A stretch of DNA of 64,000 nt from contig JAFQRW010000011.1 of assembly GCA_017409875.1 (NCBI GenBank), forward strand, positions 1 to 64,000. The letters run 5' to 3'. This stretch comes from Clostridia bacterium (GTDB taxonomy: Bacteria > Bacillota > Clostridia > RGIG6154). The notes beneath the pieces were generated by a model. That model was not told where the DNA came from. It ran no database searches and saw nothing but the letters and a program-made list of their open reading frames with translations. A program made the position numbers and the translations under genes. Numbering within the stretch: the stretch's first letter is position 1; each line of letters begins with the position of its first letter. Shown one piece after another: positions 1 to 7,942 of the stretch.

Positions 1-1
1 A

Positions 2-3000
2 CATAATACCCAAAATGTTAAATATGGTTTAAGTGCAACAGCACCCGAAAATCCGTCAAAAGCCTCAACACAGCAGTATGACTACACATTTACAGGCTGG
101 GATAAAGAATTTACAAATGTAATCCAAAATCTTGATATTTATCCGCAGTATACACCAATTCTGAGAAGTTACACCATAACATATGATTATCAAGGTGCAA
201 CTACTGTTGGTGTTTTAAACATTACAATCTATTATGATTCAAATATCATATTGCCGAATGAAGCAACATTTGAAAAAGAAGGATACAATTTCAAAGGCTG
301 GTTTACCTCGCCAAATGGTGAAGGCGACCGAATTTCAACAACAGACGTTGTAACAGGTGATATCACAATTTATGCTTATTGGGAAATGCCCGAATACAAG
401 GTAAGTTACTTTAAGGAAAATATTGATGGAAAATATACTCTTCAAGAAGATGACACCTTAACATTAACCGACTTAGCAGGAACACAGGTTTTTGCACCTG
501 CAAAAGTTTATGAAGGTTTTGAGTTGGATACTGCTAATGTAAACAATATCCTTTCAGCATCGGTAAATGCAGATGGAACAACTGAACTTAAGGCTTATTA
601 TAGGCGTGTAACCTTTACTGTTACATTTTACGATGCAGTAGGCGGAGTCCATGATGTACAAATGGTTAAGTATCAGGCTGATGCTAATGTACCATCAAAT
701 CCTGTCAAAACTTCAACTCTACAGTACATTTATATCTTTACAGGGTGGGATAAGACATTTAACAACGTAACACAAAATCTTGATGTTTACCCACAGTTCA
801 GCCAGAATATAAGAAGTTGCACAATTACATATAACTACGGCGAAGCAACTTTGGTGGGAGATGAAAGTAATTCAGTAGAATACGGAAATAGAATTATTCT
901 TCCTGACGAAGCAACATTTTCAAAGACTAACTACGAATTTGGCGGCTGGTACTATAATGATACCTTTGCAGAAAGTGAAAAAGTTAATGCTAATGATATT
1001 GTAGAGGGTGCAGTAACAATATATGCAAAATGGGTTTCACAGCCGAAGTATATTGTAAATCATTATAAGGAAAATATTGACGGAACATATTCATTGGATG
1101 AATCAGCAACAACAGAATTTAATCTTGTTTCTTCACAGATTGCTACAGCAATTCCTGTGCCTTACGAGGGCTTTGAAGAAAACATTGCACATGCGGACAG
1201 AGTTGCATCACATCAAGGTGAAGCAGGCAGTGTAAATACATTAAAGTTGTATTATTCAAGAAAAGTTTACACAGTTAATTTCTATAAAGATTCTGAGGGA
1301 ACATTAATACATAACACGCAAAATGTAAAACATGGTTTAAGTGCAACGGCGCCTCAAAATCCAGAGAAACAATCTACAGTTCAGTATGAATACACATTTA
1401 CAGGTTGGGATAAAGAATTTACAAATGTAATCCAAAATCTTGATGTTTATCCGCAGTATATACCAATTCTGAGAAGCTACACCGTAACATATGATTATCA
1501 AGGTGCAACTACTGCTGGCATTTTAAACAGCACAATTTATTATGGCTCGAATATTATTTTACCGGATGAAGTAACCTTTGAAAAAGTGGGATACAACTTC
1601 AAAGGCTGGTTTACCTTGCCAAATGGTGAAGGCAATCTTGTTACAGAAAACACTGTTGTAACAGGTGATATCACAATTTATGCACATTGGGAAATGCCTG
1701 AATATAGCATTAAGTACTACAAAGAAAATTTGGATGGCGGTTATTCATTGGCAGAAACTGAAACAGAACGCGATTTGATTGGTCAAACTGTAACTGCGCC
1801 TGATAAGAACTACCAGGGCTTCACTTTAGATGAAGATAACCCAAATAACGAGCTTTCGTCAACAGTTTTAGCAGATGGCTCAACTGTTCTTAAAGCATAT
1901 TATAACAGGAATGTATACACAGTTACATTTGATTATCAGGGAGCAACTGTGTATCAGACTGTATATCGCCCTGCAAAACACGGTGCAAATATATTTGTTC
2001 CTGATGAAGATACTTTCAGCAGGGATGGCTATACATTTGTGGACTGGTTTACAGATGTTGATGGTAATGGTGTAAGAGCAAATACAGTTGAGGTTACTGA
2101 TGCGATCACAGTTTATGCATATTGGACGTTAAAGCCCACTTATATCATTGAGCATTATCTTGAAGATTTAAACGGTGATTATTTACAGACACCTGATTAT
2201 TCTGATACTCATACTGATGATGAAGGAGTAACTGTTACTGCAATACCAAACAGTTATGAAGGCTTTGAATTTGACGCTGAAAACAGCATCACTTCAGGTG
2301 TAGTAAATGCAGACAACTCTACCAGACTGAAACTTTTTTACAAGAGAATAGAATATACCGTTACTTTCTATTATGATGAATCCGATTTAGGATCAGTGCA
2401 TGATGTGCAAATAGTAAAATATCAAAATGATGCTGTTGCACCACAAAATCCGTCAAAACCGTCAACTGCACAGTATAATTACACATTTTTAAATTGGGAT
2501 AAGGCATTTAATAATGTAACGCAAGACCTTGATGTTTACCCCGTTTATGAACAAACAGTTAGAAGTTATGACATAATTTATGATTATCAGGGTGCAACTG
2601 TGTATGATATGGTATATAACACAGTTACATACGGCACAACCATAATAATTCCGGAAAGTAATACGTTTGAAAAAACCGGATATAATTTTAAAGGTTGGTA
2701 CACATCAGAAAACGGCAATGGAAGTGTGGTCAGCCCAAGCGATATTGTAACTTCAGATATTACAATATATGCTTGTTGGGAAATGCCTGAATATAGCATT
2801 CAGTACTACAAAGAAAATTTGGACGGCAGTTACTCCTGGGCTGAAACAGAAGCTGAGCACAATTTGATAGGTCAAACTGTAACTGTACCTGTTAAGAACT
2901 ACCAGGGCTTCACTGTAGATGAAAATAACCCCAATAACGTGCTGTCATCAACGGTTTTGGCAGATGGCTCAACTGTTTTGAAAGCATATTACAAGAGAAA

Positions 3001-3430
3001 TGAGTATCAAGTTATCTTTTACGATGCAAATAATGTAGCTTATAGCACCCAGAATGTAAAATATATGGGTAGTGCAACAGCACCACAAAATCCGTCAAAA
3101 GCTTCAACCCAGCAGTATGATTATACATTTTCAAGTTGGGATAAGGCGTTTGATAATGTTGTTTCAACATTAAACGTGTATCCTTTGTTCAGTCAGAATT
3201 TAAGAAGTTATACTGTTTCGTATGATTATCAGGGGGCTACAACTTCCGGAATAGCAAATGCTACATTAACGTATGGCAGCATTATTTCACTTCCTGATAC
3301 AACAACATTTTCAAAAACCGGTTATGCGTTTGATGCTTGGTATACAGGTGCTGAAAAAACAGGAACTAAAATTGATAGCACTACAACAATCACAGGTAAC
3401 ATTACTATATACGCAGCGTGGAATGTTGCT
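2..3430 (+). repeat. In-frame composite tandem repeat array inside the surface-protein gene
   Basis: Three coding modules of about 205-230 bp recur in fixed order. Calling the GWDK module B, the YDYQGAT module C and the KENLDG module A, the order is B-C-A-B-C-A-B-C-A-C-A-B-C-A-B-C, a super-unit of about 650 bp. C modules begin near 172, 823, 1478, 1912, 2566 and 3208. One B module is missing, between A and C near 1912. Some copies are nearly identical in DNA: the B-C junction around 75-300 closely matches that around 1385-1610, and the A module at 1705-1911 closely matches 2797-3003. Others have diverged, which suggests repeated duplication or gene conversion. Confidence 0.85.
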
Positions 3431-4318
3431 TCTCCGCCTTTAGGCGGAGGAGGCGGAGGCGGCGCTCCCGTTCCTTTAACTGTTAAGTTTAATTCGAATG
3501 GTGGAAGTGAAGTTGAAAGCATAAAGGTAGAACTAGGCGGTAAAATTTCTGCACCACAAGCACCTACAAAAGATGGTTATGTATTTGCAGGATGGTTTAG
3601 TGATAAAGCACTTAAAAATAAGTATAATTTTGATAATGTCGTTAAAGCCGGAATGACGCTTTATGCCGCTTGGGAAGAAGAGACAGAAGAAGATAAAAAG
3701 AACGAAGAAGATAAAGATGACCAAAGTCAAACACCACTAAATGAGATTTCAAAAGTTCTTAATACCGACCCATCAGTTCAGTTTATAAAAGGTGATGATA
3801 ATGGCAACTTTAATCCCAATAACCATGTAACAAGAGCTGAGGTTTCTGTTATGCTTTACAGATTGTTGCTTGATACCGGTTACGAAGTTGAATCTACCTT
3901 TGTAGATATTCCGCATGATGAATGGTATAGCATACATGTTAAGACATTAGCATCAAATGGTATTATTAAAGGCTACGAAGACGGATGTTTCTACCCAATG
4001 AAATCTGTAACACGTGCTGAGTTTGCAACCATACTTTCAAGGCTTGTAACTAATTCGGTTGCGCCTGAGGTTATATTCAGTGATGTAAGCGTAAACCATT
4101 GGGCGTATGAGTATATTGCTGCTGCATACAAAAACGGATGGATTATGGGATATGAAGACGGCAACTTTAATCCCGACGCTAATCTTAACAGAGCAGAGGC
4201 GGTTACGATTATGAACAGAGTGTTAGGAAAAACTGTTACTGGCTCTAATGAGTGCGTTTTCCCTGATGTTCCAAAAGACCATTGGGCATACGATCAGATT
4301 TGTGCATCTTCCAATTAA
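2..4318 (+). CDS. Large SLH-anchored surface protein built of InlB-type and MucBP-like repeats (5' end outside window)
   Basis: The reading frame is open from the first bases, so the start lies upstream and at least 1,438 codons are visible. Up to about base 3430 it consists of three alternating modules of about 68-76 residues: a Listeria-Bacteroides/InlB B-type repeat (YDYQGAT ... GYNFKGW ... ITIYA.W), a MucBP-like module (YYKENLDG ... YQGF ... LKAYY) and a module with QNV.YG.SATAPQNP ... YTFTGWDK. A linker of seven glycines (about 3445), one more InlB-type repeat, an acidic Glu/Asp/Lys stretch (about 3675-3730) and SLH sequence follow. The SLH part is half a motif, two full motifs (GYEDG.F.P ... 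RAE) and a final half ending HWAYDQICASSN. SLH domains bind pyruvylated secondary wall polymers, so this is probably a non-covalently anchored cell-surface protein. Its ligand is unknown. A hairpin terminator follows the stop. Confidence 0.88.
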   Translation, partial: HNTQNVKYGLSATAPENPSKASTQQYDYTFTGWDKEFTNVIQNLDIYPQYTPILRSYTITYDYQGATTVGVLNITIYYDSNIILPNEATFEKEGYNFKGWFTSPNGEGDRISTTDVVTGDITIYAYWEMPEYKVSYFKENIDGKYTLQEDDTLTLTDLAGTQVFAPAKVYEGFELDTANVNNILSASVNADGTTELKAYYRRVTFTVTFYDAVGGVHDVQMVKYQADANVPSNPVKTSTLQYIYIFTGWDKTFNNVTQNLDVYPQFSQNIRSCTITYNYGEATLVGDESNSVEYGNRIILPDEATFSKTNYEFGGWYYNDTFAESEKVNANDIVEGAVTIYAKWVSQPKYIVNHYKENIDGTYSLDESATTEFNLVSSQIATAIPVPYEGFEENIAHADRVASHQGEAGSVNTLKLYYSRKVYTVNFYKDSEGTLIHNTQNVKHGLSATAPQNPEKQSTVQYEYTFTGWDKEFTNVIQNLDVYPQYIPILRSYTVTYDYQGATTAGILNSTIYYGSNIILPDEVTFEKVGYNFKGWFTLPNGEGNLVTENTVVTGDITIYAHWEMPEYSIKYYKENLDGGYSLAETETERDLIGQTVTAPDKNYQGFTLDEDNPNNELSSTVLADGSTVLKAYYNRNVYTVTFDYQGATVYQTVYRPAKHGANIFVPDEDTFSRDGYTFVDWFTDVDGNGVRANTVEVTDAITVYAYWTLKPTYIIEHYLEDLNGDYLQTPDYSDTHTDDEGVTVTAIPNSYEGFEFDAENSITSGVVNADNSTRLKLFYKRIEYTVTFYYDESDLGSVHDVQIVKYQNDAVAPQNPSKPSTAQYNYTFLNWDKAFNNVTQDLDVYPVYEQTVRSYDIIYDYQGATVYDMVYNTVTYGTTIIIPESNTFEKTGYNFKGWYTSENGNGSVVSPSDIVTSDITIYACWEMPEYSIQYYKENLDGSYSWAETEAEHNLIGQTVTVPVKNYQGFTVDENNPNNVLSSTVLADGSTVLKAYYKRNEYQVIFYDANNVAYSTQNVKYMGSATAPQNPSKASTQQYDYTFSSWDKAFDNVVSTLNVYPLFSQNLRSYTVSYDYQGATTSGIANATLTYGSIISLPDTTTFSKTGYAFDAWYTGAEKTGTKIDSTTTITGNITIYAAWNVASPPLGGGGGGGAPVPLTVKFNSNGGSEVESIKVELGGKISAPQAPTKDGYVFAGWFSDKALKNKYNFDNVVKAGMTLYAAWEEETEEDKKNEEDKDDQSQTPLNEISKVLNTDPSVQFIKGDDNGNFNPNNHVTRAEVSVMLYRLLLDTGYEVESTFVDIPHDEWYSIHVKTLASNGIIKGYEDGCFYPMKSVTRAEFATILSRLVTNSVAPEVIFSDVSVNHWAYEYIAAAYKNGWIMGYEDGNFNPDANLNRAEAVTIMNRVLGKTVTGSNECVFPDVPKDHWAYDQICASSN

Positions 4319-4322
4319 ATTT

Positions 4323-4354
4323 AAACCCACCTGTTAAAGGTGGGTTTATTTTGT
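4323..4354 (+). terminator. Intrinsic terminator after the surface-protein gene
   Basis: A 9-bp perfect stem (AAACCCACC at 4323-4331 with GGTGGGTTT at 4339-4347), 7-base loop, then a T-rich tail. It starts 5 bases after the stop codon. Confidence 0.9.
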
Positions 4355-4356
4355 TT

Positions 4357-4385
4357 GAATATAAAAGAGACAAACCACATATTAT
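4357..4385 (+). promoter_or_regulatory. Candidate sigma-E promoter for bofA
   Basis: GAATATA (4357-4363), 14-base spacer, CATATTAT (4378-4385). This fits the B. subtilis sigma-E pattern KMATATT-N14-CATACAHT with a few mismatches. bofA is a mother-cell sporulation gene in Bacillus, which makes the match more credible. Start points were not measured. Confidence 0.5.
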
Positions 4386-4431
4386 TTAAAGACTCAAAAG
4401 AATTTATCTGTAACCGAAAGTGAGGTTTGTT

Positions 4432-4707
4432 ATGGATTTTTTAGGGGATAATTTAATAGTTGCCTACGCAATAGGCCTGATTATGTTGTTTTTTCTGATT
4501 CGCATGTTTTACACGCCGTTGAAAATAGCACTTAAGCTTGTTGGGAATGCATTAGCAGGCGGAATATTTTTATTATTCATAAATGTTGTGGGTGGTATTG
4601 TTAATATACAGATTGGAATAAATCTTTTTACGGCACTTGTTGTTGGTATTTTAGGTGTGCCAGGTGCGGCATTAATGCTTATTCTTCAGGTAGTTTTGAG
4701 TGCCTGA
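4432..4707 (+). CDS. bofA: BofA, inhibitor of pro-sigma-K processing
   Basis: A 91-residue, very hydrophobic protein with two to three membrane segments. The second half matches the BofA family: GNALAGGIFLLFINVVGG, then GINLFTALVVGILGVPGAAL with the characteristic GILG.PG.A block. In Bacillus, BofA sits in the outer forespore membrane and holds the SpoIVFB protease inactive until the forespore signal arrives. The ATG at 4432 is chosen because GAGG (4422-4425) lies six bases ahead; a GTG at 4420 would place that Shine-Dalgarno site inside the gene. Its 3' end overlaps the convergent gene that ends at 4679. A spoIVFB homologue lies at 52433, so the regulator and its target protease are both encoded here. 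Confidence 0.87.
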   Translation: MDFLGDNLIVAYAIGLIMLFFLIRMFYTPLKIALKLVGNALAGGIFLLFINVVGGIVNIQIGINLFTALVVGILGVPGAALMLILQVVLSA

Positions 4708-5449
4708 GCAAAAAAGTCTCAAGCTTATTGGTGTATTCGTTTAAATCAAGTTTATCGTAAATATATAACGATTTTTCTTTAGTACATGACTCGTATATTT
4801 TATATGAATCTTTTGATTGTGTTTTGCTTGATATTATCAAAGTTGAAATAGATGTCTCGGGTATATTAACCCGGGATTTTTTTTTAAAAAACCTCAATAT
4901 AAACTTATTCTTAATATCTTTATATAAATAAACAGGGAAAATATATGGGGTGTCAATTATAAGTGCATCTATTACCACCTGATTGCTTTTAGAACACAAA
5001 AAGCAGCTTAAAGCCGTAGAACTAAATCCGTGCAATATGATTTTACTTTTTTGGCCAAACATATCGGAAATTAAGCTTAACCAACATTCAAGGTCATCTT
5101 TTAGTACAGCGTCAGATTGCTTTTTTTTGCCACAGCTTTTCAAATAACCGTTTGCATATATTGATATAACACCTGTGTTTTGCTTCAAGTAAAAATTTTG
5201 GAGTTGTGTTACAGCTTGAAGATTACAACCATACCCTAAGTAAAAAACTGCAAACCTATCTGCTTTTTCTGACATATCAAAATCTGCAAAAAGCTTTGTA
5301 CCTGATTTGTTATAAATATATCGGCAATTAGAACAATTTTTCAGAGTAATATCGCTTATATCAGTTCTTGCATAAATCGAAGAGCATATATAGCTTATAA
5401 TGAGCAAAATTCCGCCTGTAAACACTAAAAATACTGCCAAATATATCAC
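4679..5449 (-). CDS. Membrane-anchored protein with a degenerate alpha/beta-hydrolase fold
   Basis: 256 residues with one N-terminal membrane segment (about residues 1-25), then a domain resembling membrane-tethered alpha/beta hydrolases. The HGFSST segment fits a nucleophile elbow (G-x-S-x-x), followed by ALIIDTPY and LIISSKTQSKDSY, where the acid residue would fall. Near the C-terminus, where the family normally has the catalytic His, the sequence reads DKLDLNEY with no His, so it may be inactive or the assignment may be loose. It starts with GTG and has no clear Shine-Dalgarno site. It lies 28 bases behind ylbJ and is probably co-transcribed with it. Its last 29 bases overlap the 3' end of bofA, convergently. 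Function is not known. Confidence 0.55.
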   Translation of the reverse strand: MIYLAVFLVFTGGILLIISYICSSIYARTDISDITLKNCSNCRYIYNKSGTKLFADFDMSEKADRFAVFYLGYGCNLQAVTQLQNFYLKQNTGVISIYANGYLKSCGKKKQSDAVLKDDLECWLSLISDMFGQKSKIILHGFSSTALSCFLCSKSNQVVIDALIIDTPYIFPVYLYKDIKNKFILRFFKKKSRVNIPETSISTLIISSKTQSKDSYKIYESCTKEKSLYIYDKLDLNEYTNKLETFLLRHSKLPEE

Positions 5450-5477
5450 CGATATTAACTTGCCCGTGCAAAGTTTT

Positions 5478-6413
5478 TCAATACGAGAAAATTATGGTAA
5501 AGGTTATGGCGGTAGTAACAAATGAAATAATGGCAATAATCAGTTTTGAAAAAATGTATTTTGAAAAAGAAAACTTTACATTCTCAAAAACCGCCTTGCT
5601 TTGTGAAAATACGCAAAGTCCTGAAAACCCTAAAGCAGATGAAATTAATGATATTTTGAGTATCTCGTTAATTGAACTTAATGAGGTGTATTTAATACCT
5701 GTAGTAACTTCTAAAGCAGATAGCACCAATAATGCTCTAAAGGATTTGGCATCTAAAAAAACAGTTACAAATTTTGCAATTACCGAAAAAATAATTATGT
5801 AGCTTGCGATATTTATCATTGCACTTGCAGAACTTGTTACTGAGTTTGAAACTGAAAGGTTGTTTTTATATGTATTTAACGCACATGTTTTAATAGAGGG
5901 CCTCAAAATAATACGCATGATAATGCCGCCAAGTATTACACTTAAAATGTGAATGATATACAGAATGTACCCGTAAGATGTGTTGTTTAACATAAGAGTT
6001 CCAACAGTTCCAATTATAAACATTGGACCAGAGTTGTTGCAAAAACCAAGTAGAAATTCTGCGTCTTTAACTGTTATTTCGTCTTTTTTTAGCAGTTCGT
6101 TTATAGCAATAGCACCGATTGGATAACCGCCAATGCAACCAAGCACAAAGACAACTGCGTATTTTCTGTTGACTCCAAACAAAAATTCAAATGGTTTGCC
6201 AATAATTTTGGAAGCAAGATAATGTAGATTTCTTGCTATTATGAACTTTGATAATACCATAAAAGGAAAAATTGACGGCAAAACTATGTAAAGTGCTGTC
6301 GTAACACCGTCTTTGGCTGCCTCTATGCAACTTTGTGGATATATAAATAAAAATGAAACAGCTATCAAACAAAAACAAAAATTTAATATATCATTTAACC
6401 TTCTTGAGTACAT
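5478..6413 (-). CDS. ylbJ: Sporulation integral membrane protein YlbJ
   Basis: 311 residues with about eight membrane segments. It carries the YlbJ/nucleoside-recognition (GATE) signatures: ALYIVLPSIFPFMVLS near residue 45, then GCIGGYPIGAIAINELL and FLLGFCNNSGPMFIIGTVG. YlbJ is needed for heat-resistant spores in B. subtilis and is expressed in the mother cell under sigma-E; the molecule it handles is not settled. The ATG at 6413 is preferred over a GTG at 6422 because AGGGG lies eight bases ahead of it. It diverges from yqfC over a 72-base gap that contains sigma-E-like elements in both directions. Confidence 0.85.
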   Translation of the reverse strand: MYSRRLNDILNFCFCLIAVSFLFIYPQSCIEAAKDGVTTALYIVLPSIFPFMVLSKFIIARNLHYLASKIIGKPFEFLFGVNRKYAVVFVLGCIGGYPIGAIAINELLKKDEITVKDAEFLLGFCNNSGPMFIIGTVGTLMLNNTSYGYILYIIHILSVILGGIIMRIILRPSIKTCALNTYKNNLSVSNSVTSSASAMINIASYIIIFSVIAKFVTVFLDAKSFRALLVLSALEVTTGIKYTSLSSINEILKISLISSALGFSGLCVFSQSKAVFENVKFSFSKYIFSKLIIAIISFVTTAITFTIIFSY

Positions 6414-6431
6414 ATTAATCACCCCTTATTC

Positions 6432-6459
6432 ATTTTATTGCATAAAGTATTTTATATTA
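6432..6459 (-). promoter_or_regulatory. Possible sigma-E promoter for ylbJ
   Basis: On the minus strand TAATATA (6459-6453), 13-base spacer, AATAAAAT (6439-6432). It is six of eight against the sigma-E -10 and the spacer is one base short, so this is tentative. Confidence 0.35.
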
Positions 6460-6469
6460 CTCATACAAT
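6440..6469 (+). promoter_or_regulatory. Sigma-E-type promoter for yqfC-yqfD
   Basis: GCATAAA (6440-6446), 15-base spacer, CATACAAT (6462-6469). The -10 matches the sigma-E consensus exactly. The ATG of yqfC is 17 bases downstream of the -10, with AAGGTG between them. yqfC and yqfD belong to the sigma-E regulon in B. subtilis. Confidence 0.7.
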
Positions 6470-6485
6470 CTTATAAGGTGATAAA

Positions 6486-6746
6486 ATGAGAATTAATAAA
6501 AAAATTACTTCAATGCTTGATTTGCCTAAAGAGGTAACTTTAGATTATCCCAAAATTACAATTATAGGGGACGAAAGCATTGTTGTTGAAAACCACAAAG
6601 GACTAATTGAACTTTCGCAGACTGTTATCAGATTGAATACTAAAATATTTATCTTAAAAATTTGCGGAGAAAATCTTGATATAAAAAGCATTTCAGAGGA
6701 TGAAATAGAAATTGTTGGCAGAATCACAGGCACAATTATGTCTTAA
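6486..6746 (+). CDS. yqfC: Sporulation protein YqfC
   Basis: An 86-residue soluble protein matching the YqfC family along its length: LDLPKEVTLDYPKITIIG near the N-terminus, then ENHKGLIELSQTVIRLNT and a C-terminal EIEIVGRITG. YqfC is a small protein of unknown biochemical role made in the mother cell during sporulation. The gene heads the run yqfC-yqfD-phoH-ybeY-era-yqzL-recO, the same order as in many Firmicutes. AAGGTG precedes the ATG by five bases. Its stop shares a base with an ATG of the next frame. Confidence 0.87.
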   Translation: MRINKKITSMLDLPKEVTLDYPKITIIGDESIVVENHKGLIELSQTVIRLNTKIFILKICGENLDIKSISEDEIEIVGRITGTIMS

Positions 6747-6760
6747 TGGAGGAAAAAAGG

Positions 6761-7927
6761 TTGCACAGGGTATTTGATTTTTTTGTGGAATATGATATAA
6801 TAAGACTAGAGGGAAAATATGTCGAAAAATTTTTTAATATAGCAACTCGTAAAAATATAAAACTTTGGAATGTAAGATATATCGGAAAATATGTTGCAGT
6901 ATTTAATTGCTATAGAAAAGATTACGGTGAAATATCAAAAATTTCCGATAAAATTTCTGCAAAGCTTTATATTATGGACTCCAAAGGAGTTATGCATGAA
7001 GTTAAGAAATATAAAAATCGCATTTCGTTATATGTGGGCGCACTTTTAATGACAGGCGTGATTGTGTTGTTTTCAAATACAGTATGTGTAATAACTATAA
7101 GCGGGTGTGATAAGATTTCTGAAGATAAGATTTATGTTCAGCTTAAAGAATCGGGACTTTATAAAGGTATGTTTACTCCTGATATTGACACAAAGAAAGT
7201 GCGTCAGAAAATGCTTGCTAAAAATAACGATTTGTCTTGGATTGGGATAACTGTTAAGGGCGCTACAGTTAATGTGGAAATTGTTGAAAAAGTACCTAAA
7301 CCCGAAATTATTGATAAAAACACTCCTGTTAACATTGTTGCTCTTAAAGATGGTGTGATAGAAAGCATTACTGTTAGAGACGGATTTTTAGTTGCAGCCA
7401 AAGGTGATACCGTAAAAAAAGGTCAGATGTTAGTAAGCGGTGTTAACGAAAGCAAGCAAGGGGATTTGATGCTTGTACATTCAGTTGCAGATGTAAAAAT
7501 TAAAACATGGAATTATTTAACCAAATCTTTTCCTGTTAAAGTAACTGAAAGAATTCCCACAGGAGAGATAAAAAACCGCTACGCACTTAACCTGTTTGGC
7601 AAACAGTTAAATTTGTTTTTTGGCAAAACTCCTGATGAAAAAGAGTATAACATTAAAACTACACGAAAATCACTGTTTGATATGCCGGTTTTTATAGAAA
7701 AAATTGAATGTGAAAAAATAGAACATGTAGTTAAAAAGTATTCTGCTAAGGAAATCTTTGAAAAAAATAAGAAGAAAATGTATGATGAAATTTTGAATAC
7801 TTTGTCAGAAAATCACATAATTTCAGATGCCGAATATAATTATACATATAATGGGGAAAATGTTATTGTAGATTTGTGTGTAATAGCTGTAGAAGACGGC
7901 GGAATAGAGCAAACTGCACAATATTAA
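6761..7927 (+). CDS. yqfD: Sporulation protein YqfD
   Basis: 388 residues: an N-terminal cytoplasmic part (LEGKYVEKFFNIATRKNI), one membrane segment (about residues 90-110), and a long extracytoplasmic part with the YqfD features KGATVNVEIVEKVPKPEI and ALKDGVIESITVRDG. YqfD is a stage IV sporulation protein expressed with yqfC. I prefer the TTG at 6761 because GGAGG (6748-6752) lies eight bases ahead and the protein then aligns at its N-terminus with Bacillus YqfD. The ATG at 6746, which overlaps the yqfC stop, has no Shine-Dalgarno site and would add five residues. Sigma-E control is likely through the promoter ahead of yqfC. Confidence 0.87.
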   Translation: MHRVFDFFVEYDIIRLEGKYVEKFFNIATRKNIKLWNVRYIGKYVAVFNCYRKDYGEISKISDKISAKLYIMDSKGVMHEVKKYKNRISLYVGALLMTGVIVLFSNTVCVITISGCDKISEDKIYVQLKESGLYKGMFTPDIDTKKVRQKMLAKNNDLSWIGITVKGATVNVEIVEKVPKPEIIDKNTPVNIVALKDGVIESITVRDGFLVAAKGDTVKKGQMLVSGVNESKQGDLMLVHSVADVKIKTWNYLTKSFPVKVTERIPTGEIKNRYALNLFGKQLNLFFGKTPDEKEYNIKTTRKSLFDMPVFIEKIECEKIEHVVKKYSAKEIFEKNKKKMYDEILNTLSENHIISDAEYNYTYNGENVIVDLCVIAVEDGGIEQTAQY

Positions 7928-7942
7928 TCAAGGAAGGTTTAT

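Noticed and set aside
4290-4330. Frameshift truncating the last SLH motif of the surface protein
   Set aside because: The neighbouring frames do not continue an SLH motif, a terminator follows at once, and the second SLH protein ends at the same point of the motif.
5494-5802. 102-codon plus-strand open frame inside ylbJ
   Set aside because: It lies antisense to a well-conserved membrane protein, has no ribosome site, and its product matches nothing known.
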